Shown: one piece after another, positions 55,150 through 62,882 of the stretch
How the letters are laid out: every line of letters begins with the position of its first letter
How positions within the stretch are numbered: position 1 is the stretch's first letter
Made by a program: the position numbers and the translations under genes
Notes under the pieces: generated by a model
What the model saw: only the letters and a program-made list of their open reading frames with translations
What the model was told of the DNA's origin: nothing
Database searches by the model: none
Origin: Prosthecomicrobium sp. N25
GTDB lineage: Bacteria > Pseudomonadota > Alphaproteobacteria > Rhizobiales > Ancalomicrobiaceae
Direction of reading: 5' to 3'
Assembly (NCBI RefSeq): GCF_037203705.1
Contig: NZ_JBBCAT010000005.1
Coordinates: forward strand, 1-64,000
Length of the DNA stretch: 64,000 bases

Positions 55150-56094
55150 TCAGACGATCGCGTCGTCGAAGACGATGTAGCCCTTGAGCTGGGTCAGGCT
55201 GTCGAAGTGGAAGTTGTCGGTGCCGGCGATCATGATCGAGGTGCCGCTGATGGTCACCTTGAAGTCAGCCCGGCCGTCCGCGTTGAAATCGCCGGCGGTG
55301 CCGGTGATCAGGCCATTCGCCAGCAAACCGTCCCATTGGGTGGAGGTCATCCCGACGAAGCGGAACTTGTCCCCCGCGCCGATGCCGCCCTCGGGCGAGC
55401 GGATCCACTGGTCGAAGATCTGATCGCTCCCTTCGCTAGCCGTCACGGCGAAGCTGTCGGAGCCGAAATCGTCGGCGTAGTTCCAGGTCTTGGCGTTCGC
55501 GCTCACGCCCGTCTTGAAGGTGTCGAAGTCGCTGAAGAGAGCAGCGATCTGGTCGTCCGTCATGCCCTCGATCTTGGGTAGCCGGTACGGGTTATCCACG
55601 TCGATGGAGACATTGACGCTGCCGCTGTTGTCGAGGTCCTGGCCGAGGCCGTACTTGGCCACGATATAGGTGAGCCAATCCTCGTAGGCGTGATCGAATT
55701 GCCCAACAGCAGTGCCGTCGGCGACCTCGCCCGTGCTGTCGATCAAGGGGTCCGTGCCGTTCGGCAGCTGCGTGTAGCCATGGGCGAGAGCCCAGGCGTG
55801 GAACTCCTCGGTGTGCGATTCCGTCACCGCGAAGTTGTACTGGAACGTGTCGTAACCCGAGCCGCCAAGCATCGTGTCGTTGCCGGCGCCGCCGACGAGG
55901 GTGTCGTTCCCGGCATCGCCCCAGAGCTTGTCGTTGCCGTTGTCACCGTAGAGCAGATCTGCGCCGTCACCGCCGGCGACCTTGTCGTTGCCGTCTCCCG
56001 CGTAGACGGTGTCGCTGCCCGCGCCTGCGTTGATGGAGTCGAAGCCGGCCGTTCCGGTGATTGTGTCGTCGCCTGAAGTCGGTGTTGTCGCCAT
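55150..56094 (-). CDS. Short RTX-type calcium-binding protein B
   Basis: 314 aa from ATG 56094 (GGGGAAG 4 nt upstream). Residues 7-80 hold about eight GGxGxDxxx nonapeptides (GGDGADLLYGDNGNDKLWG is two of them), a calcium-binding RTX roll. Residues 85-314 repeat the unannotated domain of the convergent partner: DSTGEVADGTAVGQFDHAY, the calcium-type loop DLDNSGSVNVSID, KTWNYADDFGSDSF, FVGMTSTQWDGLL and MIAGTDNFHFDSLTQLK. No signal peptide; type I secretion likely. No TolC/HlyB/HlyD genes in the window. Confidence 0.82.
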   Translation of the reverse strand: MATTPTSGDDTITGTAGFDSINAGAGSDTVYAGDGNDKVAGGDGADLLYGDNGNDKLWGDAGNDTLVGGAGNDTMLGGSGYDTFQYNFAVTESHTEEFHAWALAHGYTQLPNGTDPLIDSTGEVADGTAVGQFDHAYEDWLTYIVAKYGLGQDLDNSGSVNVSIDVDNPYRLPKIEGMTDDQIAALFSDFDTFKTGVSANAKTWNYADDFGSDSFAVTASEGSDQIFDQWIRSPEGGIGAGDKFRFVGMTSTQWDGLLANGLITGTAGDFNADGRADFKVTISGTSIMIAGTDNFHFDSLTQLKGYIVFDDAIV

Positions 56095-56720
56095 GACGCT
56101 TCCCCTATGTGCAATGTCCAGCAATTCGTCCCCTCCCGGGGTGCCGGCCGCCCAACAGGGGTAATATTTACGCCACACGCTTGCAATTTGGAATGTAAAA
56201 ATCGCCACATTGCATAACATACGTATGGCCTGTCCGCGCCATCACTGCGGTTCGCTTGCTCCGTACCTTCGCTCTATTTGTCTTTTACCGATCAAGTTGC
56301 ATCGCGACGTTTGTTCTTGGGCAAATGAAATCTTTATGCATGCAAGACATTCGGAAATTTTGATGTGATTTGGACGGTGGCGTGAGCGTAGGCGAGGGCG
56401 GTTCCTGCAGGTTTGTACAAGTGAGGTCCGGACAATCGCGCCGGCCCGCGCGGATTCACAGAGCGATCTGGCTCAGGCTGGACCGGATCAATCCTTTAGA
56501 AATTATGAATACTTCAGCCGCGGTCTTCGCAAGTGTCTCACATGGAGATGCGTACGCTCCGGGATCTCCGCTTTTCCTGGGTGCTCGAGGGCCGGGCGGA
56601 GGGGCGCCTTCCGGCTTGTTCGGAACGGGCCGGCCCCCGCCGGGCCGCCGCGGATGCGCAAAGGAAAGCCCGCCCGGACGGGGCCGGACGGGCGGTGCGG
56701 ATCGAGCGGCTTCGCGGCCC
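56095..56720. other. Gene-free, AT-rich stretch
   Basis: 626 nt. The part at 56160-56380 is AT-rich and carries the promoter of the minus-strand RTX-like gene. The part at 56600-56700 has GC-rich inverted patches that may end the nadE transcript. No gene recognised. Confidence 0.45.
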
Positions 56721-57719
56721 TCACGCGACCAGCAGCGGGGCCTCGTGCAGGTAGCGGGTCGTGCGTCGCTTCGTCTCGATGTCCTTCCAGACGTGCAGGA
56801 CCTGCTCGCGGGTGAGGCCGGCGGCCTCGGCCACGGCCTCGGCGGGGGCGCCCTCGTCGAGACCGAGCATGCAGATGTCCATCAGGCGCCAGGAGACCGA
56901 GAAGTAGAACTCCTCCTGGGTCTGGGCCAGCGACCAGGTGTCGGTCGTCGGCGGCCGGCGGCGAATGTCCTCGGGCACGCCGAGATGGGCGGCAAGGTCG
57001 TAGACCTGCGACTTGTAGAGATGCGCGATCGGCTTGATGTCGGCCGCACCGTCGCCGTTCTTGACGAAGAAGCCCTGGTCGTATTCGAGCCGGTTGGGCG
57101 TGCCGGCGACGACGAAGTTCAGCCGGTCGGCATGTGTGTACTCGATCAGCTTGCGGGTGCGCTGTTTCATGTTGGTGGCGGCCACCACCGCCAGGTAGAC
57201 GTCGACCGGCATGCGGAGCGTCTGCTGGACGCCGTCGGGCGACTGGACGACCAGGTAGGATACGTTGAAGCCCTCGTTGCGGATGACGACCTTGCAGGCC
57301 CAACCGTCGCCGTAGTCGGGGACGAGGCGGCGGATGGCCTCGTCGCGGCGCCGGTAGCAGCCGAGCGCGGCGAGGGCGGGGCCGATGTCCTCCAGCACGG
57401 TCGGCACCCCGAAGGTCTCGGCCACGCGGCGGCCGAGCGTCAGGCTCTCGTCCTCGGAATCGCGCTCGGGCATGAAAATGCCGAGCACGCGCTCCGGCCC
57501 GAAGGCGCGGGCCATGAGGGCGACGGTGACGGAGGAATCGATGCCGCCGGACAGGCCGAGCACGGCGCCGCGGCGCTTGAGCTGGCCCACCTGGCGGCGG
57601 ACGGCGGCGACGATGCGGGCGACCTCCGCTTCCGGGTCCAGGCGCAGGCGGTCGGCCGTGAAGGGGCCGACGGGCTGGGCCGTCCGGGCGAGCATCTCGG
57701 GACTGGTCATCTCGTTCAT
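56721..57719 (-). CDS. NadE-like ammonia-dependent NAD synthase paralogue
   Basis: 332 aa, no glutaminase domain. PP-loop LGLSGGIDSSV (57-63), then NRLEYDQGFFVKNGDGAADIKPIAHLYKSQVY and GVPEDIRRRPPTTDTW correspond to NadE blocks, with divergence from the housekeeping form as I remember it (GNKSE, PPSADLW). Adenylates a carboxylate and amidates it. It overlaps the AMP-ligase gene by 1 nt (TGATG) and belongs to an ACP/AsnB cluster, so it may act on a pathway intermediate instead of deamido-NAD. The C-terminus ends KRRTTRYLHEAPLLV. Confidence 0.83.
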   Translation of the reverse strand: MNEMTSPEMLARTAQPVGPFTADRLRLDPEAEVARIVAAVRRQVGQLKRRGAVLGLSGGIDSSVTVALMARAFGPERVLGIFMPERDSEDESLTLGRRVAETFGVPTVLEDIGPALAALGCYRRRDEAIRRLVPDYGDGWACKVVIRNEGFNVSYLVVQSPDGVQQTLRMPVDVYLAVVAATNMKQRTRKLIEYTHADRLNFVVAGTPNRLEYDQGFFVKNGDGAADIKPIAHLYKSQVYDLAAHLGVPEDIRRRPPTTDTWSLAQTQEEFYFSVSWRLMDICMLGLDEGAPAEAVAEAAGLTREQVLHVWKDIETKRRTTRYLHEAPLLVA

Positions 57720-59275
57720 CACTCGGCCGCCTCCCGCGGAATCATCGCGTCCTGTTCGGCGACGAGGCGCCGGCTGATCTTGCCCGTGTCGGTCTTGGGC
57801 AGGTCGTCTCGGAACTGGACGTACTTCGGCACCATGAAATCCTCGAGGTGGCGGGCGCAGTGCCGGATCACCTCGGTCTCGGTCAGGTTGGAGCCCGGCT
57901 CGAGCGCCACGACGGCCTTGATGGCCGCCCCGAGGATCGGGTCCGGCACGCCGATCACCGCCGTCTCGCGGACGCCGCCGAGCTGGTAGATGACCGTCTC
58001 GACCTCCTTGGGGGCGACCTTTTCGCCCTTGGTCTTGATGATGTCGTCCTTGCGGCCGACGAAGTAGAGGAAGCCGTCCTGGTCGGTGCGGAAGAGGTCG
58101 CCGGTGTAGAGGACCTTCTCCCAGGGGAACGGCCCCGGGCGCAGCGCCTTGGCGGTGGCGGCCTCGTTCTCCCAGTATCCCTTCATCACGTGGGGCCCGC
58201 GGATGACGAGTTCGCCGACCTCGCCGGGCGGCAGGCGCCGGCCGTCCTCGTCGACCACGTAGGCCTCCGTGCCGGGGATGGCGATGCCGACCGAGCCGGG
58301 GCGGCTGTCGAGTTCGGCCGGCGGCAGCCAGGTGCAGCGCTTGCACTCGGTCAGGCCGTACATCGAATAGACGGTCGTGCCGGGGAAGATGGCCCGGAGC
58401 CGGGCGATATGGGCCGGCGGCAGGGCGGCGGCGGTGTTGGTCAGGTAGCGCAGGGTCGGATAGTCGCCGGGCCGGATGTCCTTCATCTGCAGGATGAGCG
58501 CCGCCATGGTGGGCACCAGCGGCAGCCCGGTGACGCGTTCCTCGCGGATCCGCTTGAAGATCGCGGCCGGGAACGTGAAGGACTTCTCGAGCACGAGCGT
58601 CGCCCCGACCTTGGCGGCCATCAGGACCTGGTAGAGGCCGTAGTCGAAGGAGACCGGCAGGACGTTCAGGATGACGTCCTCGGCGGTGTTCTCCAGGTAG
58701 GTGGTGATCGAGGTGGCGGCGGCGACGACGTTCTGGTGCGTCATCATCACGCCCTTCGGGAAGCCCGTGGACCCCGAGGTGTAGACCAGCATGGCGAGGT
58801 CGAGCTCGATGCCGGGAACCGGCGCGGGCCCGGGGCCCGCGGCCTCCAGCTCCTCGTAGGCGACGAAGCCGGACGGCAGGGCCTTGGCGCCCGCGACCGC
58901 GGCGAGGCTCACGGAGGGCGCCTCGGCGCGGGCGGCGGCCGCGACCTCGGCGGTGCGGGCCTGGGTCAGGAGCGCGCGGGCGCGGCAATTGTTGAGGATC
59001 CAGGCGAGCTTGTCGGCCTTGGTCGACGGGTTGACCGGGCTGAACACGGCACCAGCCTTGAGGGCGCCGAAGACCGAGATCACGGTCTCGGCGGCGTTGT
59101 CCATGAAGAGGACGACGCGGTCGCCCCGCTCGACGCCGCGCGCCGCCAGGGCGCGGGCGAGGTTGTCGCTGAGGGCGTCGAGCTCGGCGAAGGAGAGGCG
59201 GCGCGCGCCGGCCACCAGCGCGGTCTTTTCCGGGAAACGGCGGGCGCTCGCCCGCAGGAAGTCTTCGACGCGCAT
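57719..59275 (-). CDS. AMP-forming acyl-CoA/acyl-ACP ligase
   Basis: 518 aa ANL enzyme. P-loop VYTSGSTGFPKGVMMTHQN, YSMYGLTECKR (A5), GDLFRTDQDGFLYFVGRKDDIIKTKGEKV (A7-A8), and the acylating Lys in LPKTDTGKISRRL. Adenylates a carboxylic acid and loads it on CoA or on the ACP encoded 36 nt upstream in the same operon. Resembles ligases found in exosortase/exopolysaccharide clusters, but no exosortase is present. Confidence 0.88.
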   Translation of the reverse strand: MRVEDFLRASARRFPEKTALVAGARRLSFAELDALSDNLARALAARGVERGDRVVLFMDNAAETVISVFGALKAGAVFSPVNPSTKADKLAWILNNCRARALLTQARTAEVAAAARAEAPSVSLAAVAGAKALPSGFVAYEELEAAGPGPAPVPGIELDLAMLVYTSGSTGFPKGVMMTHQNVVAAATSITTYLENTAEDVILNVLPVSFDYGLYQVLMAAKVGATLVLEKSFTFPAAIFKRIREERVTGLPLVPTMAALILQMKDIRPGDYPTLRYLTNTAAALPPAHIARLRAIFPGTTVYSMYGLTECKRCTWLPPAELDSRPGSVGIAIPGTEAYVVDEDGRRLPPGEVGELVIRGPHVMKGYWENEAATAKALRPGPFPWEKVLYTGDLFRTDQDGFLYFVGRKDDIIKTKGEKVAPKEVETVIYQLGGVRETAVIGVPDPILGAAIKAVVALEPGSNLTETEVIRHCARHLEDFMVPKYVQFRDDLPKTDTGKISRRLVAEQDAMIPREAAE

Positions 59276-59311
59276 GGGGCCTCCTCGCGCAGGGATTCCG
59301 GGTCGGGCCGT

Positions 59312-59578
59312 TCAGGCTGCGGCGGCGAGGCCGCGCTTGCGCTCGACGAAGGCCGCGATGGCGGCGATGGAGTCGAGGTTCTCGGGGACGATGTCGGCAT
59401 CGGCCACCGGCACGCCGAGGTCGGTCTCCAGGAAGCCGACCAGCTCGAGAACGCCGGTGGAATCGATGACGCCGGCCTCCAGGAGTGAGGACTCGGCGGG
59501 GAAGTTCTCCAGGTCGTCGGCGAAGAGGAAGTTGTCCTCGATGAAGCGGCGGATGCGGGCTTCGATGCTGTCCGTCAT
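59312..59578 (-). CDS. Acyl carrier protein
   Basis: 88 aa four-helix carrier. Phosphopantetheine site Ser40 in AGVIDSTGVLELVGFLE (DS with Thr in place of the common Leu). Dedicated carrier rather than AcpP, judged from divergent sequence and cluster location. ATG 59578; 11 nt after asnB. Confidence 0.87.
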   Translation of the reverse strand: MTDSIEARIRRFIEDNFLFADDLENFPAESSLLEAGVIDSTGVLELVGFLETDLGVPVADADIVPENLDSIAAIAAFVERKRGLAAAA

Positions 59579-59589
59579 GGCAGGGCCTT

Positions 59590-61542
59590 TCAGGCGGTCA
59601 GGGAAAGGGGAAGGTGGCTGCGCGCCGGCGCGAAGAGCCGGTGCCAGAGTTCGGTCGAGACGATGCCGACGAGGGCGGTGTTGTCCTTGAAGCCGACCGG
59701 GCGGCCGGAGGCGCACTTGGCGACGAGCCGGGCGACGGCGCGCGGGTCGAAGACGCCCGTGTCGGCGAGCGCGGCGGGGGAGAGGCGCTCGGCGACCCAG
59801 TCCGGCGCCTGCGCGCCCAGGAAGGCGGGGCTGTCGGGGGCGCGGTAGGGCTGCTTGGGGCGCGTGCCGATCACCGGCGGCAGGAGGTCCGCGAAGGCCT
59901 CGCGCAGGATGTGTTTCTCGCGCAGCGTGCGCAGCTTCAGCCGCGGCGGGATGCGGCCGGCGAACTCGACGACGCGGTGGTCCAAGAAGGGGAAGCGTCC
60001 CTCCACGGCGTGCGCCATCGCGACCCGGTCGCCCTGGCTCGACAGGATGTAGCCGGGCAGCAGGTGGGCGCATTCGAGATACTGGGCCTGCGACAGCGGG
60101 TGCCAGCGGTGGAAGCGCTCGGGCAGGCGGGCGCGCAGGTCGTCGAGGGCGTCGTAGCCCGCGGTCGCGGCCTTCATCTCGGCGGAGAAGAATACCTTGG
60201 CGGCAGCCGTGCTGCGGAAGCGCGGAAGGTGCGAGAAGAGCGGGTCCGCGGCCTCGTCGGCGCGCACGCCGAAGAAGGCCTCGAGATACTTCTGCGACTG
60301 GCCCTGCAGGCGCGGGAGGTAGGGGTAGAGCCGGCGCAGGAGGCGGGGGCGCATCGCGGAGGCGGGGTCGGCCGCGATGAAGCGGCGGATCTTGGCCTCC
60401 TTGAAGATGTCGTAGCCGGCGAAGACCTCGTCGGCGCCCTCGCCGGTCAAGACGACCTTGTAGCCTTCCTGGTGGACGAGGCCGGAGAGGCGGTGGAGGG
60501 GGGCAGGGGCGGTGCGCAGGATCGGGCGCTCGGTGGCGCGGATCACGTCGGGGAAGTCCCGTCCGATGTCGCCGGCGGTGCAGCGCACCGACAGGTGCTC
60601 GGTGCCGAGCGCCTCGACCATGGCGGCCTGGAAGGGGGCCTCGTCGAACTCGTCGGTCTCGAAGGTGACCGAGAAGGTCTTCAGGCGGTCGGGGCGGATG
60701 GCCTTGACGGCGGCGGTCACGATCGAGGAGTCGAGGCCTCCGGACAGGTAGGCGCCGACCGGCACGTCGGAGCGCAGCCTGATGCGGGTCGCGTCGAGGA
60801 GCAGGGCCCGCAGCTCGTCGCGGATCGCGGCCTCAGGGCGCGTGTCGACGGCGTCGCCGAGGTCGGGATAGTCGAGGGACCAGTAGGGGCGCACCACCGT
60901 CCGGCCCGGCTCGGCCAGGATCATGTGGCCGGGCGGCAGTTCCTCGATGCCCTTGAAGGGGGTGCGCGGGGCGAGCGGGAACCAGAGCGTGAAGATCTGG
61001 TCGAGCGCGACGGGGTCGAGTTCGGCCTCGATGCCGGGCACTTCGAGGAGGGCCTTCACCTCGGAGGCGAAGTAGAGGCAGCCGCCGCGGGTCGCGTGGA
61101 ACAGGGGCCGCACCCCCATGCGGTCGCGGGCCACGAGCAGCCGGCGCCGGGCGGCGTCATGGAGCGCGAAGGCGAAGTCGCCGTTGAAGCGGGTGACGCA
61201 GTCCGGGCCCCAGGCGCGGTAGGCCTCCAGGATGACCTCGGTGTCGCTGTCGGTCCGAAAGCGGTGGCCGCGGGCGGCGAGCTCGGCCTTGAGCTCGATG
61301 TAGTTGAAGATCTCGCCGTTGAAGGTCACTGCGACGCTGCCGTCCGGCGTGGTCATCGGCTGGGCGCCCGTGGCGAGGCCGATGATGGCGAGCCGCGCGT
61401 GGGCGAAGCCGAAGCCCGGCTCGACGAGGATGCCGCTGCGGTCCGGCCCACGGTGGCCGATCGCTGCGATCATCCTCTCCAGGAGAGCGACTTCGGCCGC
61501 CGCCGGCGCCACGTTACCGAAAAAGCCGGCGATTCCGCACAT
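59590..61542 (-). CDS. asnB: Asparagine synthase (glutamine-hydrolysing) family
   Basis: 650 aa from ATG 61542, which places the nucleophile Cys at residue 2 (MCGIAGFFGN). Glutaminase domain to about residue 210 (HRGPDRSG, FNGEIFNYIELK, RDRMGVRPLF), then the synthase domain with PP-loop SGGLDSSIV and GEGADEVFAGYDIFKE. Longer than E. coli AsnB (554 aa), as in polysaccharide-cluster homologues. With the ACP, ligase and NadE-like protein it probably builds amide bonds on a special metabolite or glycan. First gene of the group; the 206 nt upstream is AT-rich and likely its promoter. Confidence 0.88.
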   Translation of the reverse strand: MCGIAGFFGNVAPAAAEVALLERMIAAIGHRGPDRSGILVEPGFGFAHARLAIIGLATGAQPMTTPDGSVAVTFNGEIFNYIELKAELAARGHRFRTDSDTEVILEAYRAWGPDCVTRFNGDFAFALHDAARRRLLVARDRMGVRPLFHATRGGCLYFASEVKALLEVPGIEAELDPVALDQIFTLWFPLAPRTPFKGIEELPPGHMILAEPGRTVVRPYWSLDYPDLGDAVDTRPEAAIRDELRALLLDATRIRLRSDVPVGAYLSGGLDSSIVTAAVKAIRPDRLKTFSVTFETDEFDEAPFQAAMVEALGTEHLSVRCTAGDIGRDFPDVIRATERPILRTAPAPLHRLSGLVHQEGYKVVLTGEGADEVFAGYDIFKEAKIRRFIAADPASAMRPRLLRRLYPYLPRLQGQSQKYLEAFFGVRADEAADPLFSHLPRFRSTAAAKVFFSAEMKAATAGYDALDDLRARLPERFHRWHPLSQAQYLECAHLLPGYILSSQGDRVAMAHAVEGRFPFLDHRVVEFAGRIPPRLKLRTLREKHILREAFADLLPPVIGTRPKQPYRAPDSPAFLGAQAPDWVAERLSPAALADTGVFDPRAVARLVAKCASGRPVGFKDNTALVGIVSTELWHRLFAPARSHLPLSLTA

Positions 61543-61748
61543 TCGTCCGATCCCCAATCTCTTTATGCCGCAAGGATAACTCAGCACTATGAGTAGCTTC
61601 TAAATCAGGTTCCGTAATTTCAGCAGTGGAAAGCTTCAATACGCATTGCTGATGGATTCAAGCTATATTTTTTCTTTACGGCTTACTACGATGGCATTTC
61701 TTGGGTAACGTTAACGAATCTCAATTTGACTGCGCGCGGGGCGCTGGA

Positions 61749-62882
61749 TCAGATAAGGGCGTTGCCGATGAGCCGGATCCAGTTCTCCACGGCGAGCCCG
61801 GTGGCCAGGGCGTCCCCGGCGGCGAGCGGCTCGAACAGCGTCGCGTCGGCGGCGTGGACGAGCAGCGAGGCGCGATGAAGGAACACGGTCCGGCGGGCGG
61901 CCAGGGCGTGGGTGAAGGCCGGCTCGGCCCGTCCCTTGATGCCGACGGCGCCGCGCGCGCGGGCGTCGGCGACGAGGCGGGCGACGACGTCCGCCTCCCG
62001 GCCGGGATGGGCCAGGATGTTGAGCACCTGCGCGATGCCGTCCCGGCGCACGTGGTAGAGGAAGAGACCGACCGGCGCGCCGCGGCGGTCGCGGACCAGC
62101 CGGACCACGAAGTCGCCGAAGAGCGCCTTGGTGCGCGCCTCCTGCAGGCGATGCAGGATCTCCTCGACGGTCCAGTCCGGACGGAAGCGGCGCGAGGCGG
62201 AGAGGGCGAAGACGTGGGCGGCCGCCTCCGCAGGGCCGACGTCGACGTCGGAGCCGTGGGGGTCCGGCGCGAGCCCGTCGTCCACGAGGCGCGCCGCGAA
62301 GCGATCGAGCGCGCGGGCGGGCAGGGCCGCGGCCCGGGCGAGCGGCAGAGCGCGCCCGGCGAGCGCGACGGCCAGTCCCGCCGGGCGGAGGACGGTCAGG
62401 AAGTCGAGGCTGTAGCCAGGGATGGCGCGGCCGCCGATGCGGGCCCAGAGGCGCTCGGAAATGGGGTTCGCGGTCTCGCTCAGGGTCAGCTCGGTGTCGG
62501 GGCCGGAGACGGCACGCACTAGGCGCGCGCCGGCGAGCGGGTTCTCCTCCGGGCGGTCCACCATCAGCGTGCCGGCCACCGAGACCTCGACGGGGCGGCC
62601 GTCGATGAGGAAGCGGGCGGGCAGCACGCCCACGAAGCCCGAGACCGAGCCGGCGTCGTCGACGAAGACGCGCGAGGCGCTCGGCTCGTCGGCGCGGCGC
62701 GGCGCCAGGAAATGCTCCCGGAAGCAGGCCACGAGGTCGCGGGAGGGCTGGGTCGCCGACTTGCGGAAGGTCCTCAGGAACAGGGCCGCCACGGCCGGGG
62801 CGTCGTCGGCGCCGAAGGGGCGGACGCCGCCGGAACGGGCCGCGGTGCCGGCCGGAGGATTCGGTTTCACCGCCACGGTCAT
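61749..62882 (-). CDS. GNAT-superfamily acyltransferase
   Basis: 377 aa from ATG 62882. N-terminal GNAT fold: VRPFGADDAPAVAALFLRTFRKS, SRVFVDDAGSVSGFVGVLPARF, VSVAGTLMVDRPEENPLAGARLV. The second half, with GLFLYHVRRDGIAQVLNILAHPGREADVVARLV, looks like a second acetyltransferase module, so probably a tandem-GNAT protein that modifies a glycan or carrier-bound acid. Overlaps the flippase by 4 nt (ATGA). Confidence 0.75.
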   Translation of the reverse strand: MTVAVKPNPPAGTAARSGGVRPFGADDAPAVAALFLRTFRKSATQPSRDLVACFREHFLAPRRADEPSASRVFVDDAGSVSGFVGVLPARFLIDGRPVEVSVAGTLMVDRPEENPLAGARLVRAVSGPDTELTLSETANPISERLWARIGGRAIPGYSLDFLTVLRPAGLAVALAGRALPLARAAALPARALDRFAARLVDDGLAPDPHGSDVDVGPAEAAAHVFALSASRRFRPDWTVEEILHRLQEARTKALFGDFVVRLVRDRRGAPVGLFLYHVRRDGIAQVLNILAHPGREADVVARLVADARARGAVGIKGRAEPAFTHALAARRTVFLHRASLLVHAADATLFEPLAAGDALATGLAVENWIRLIGNALI

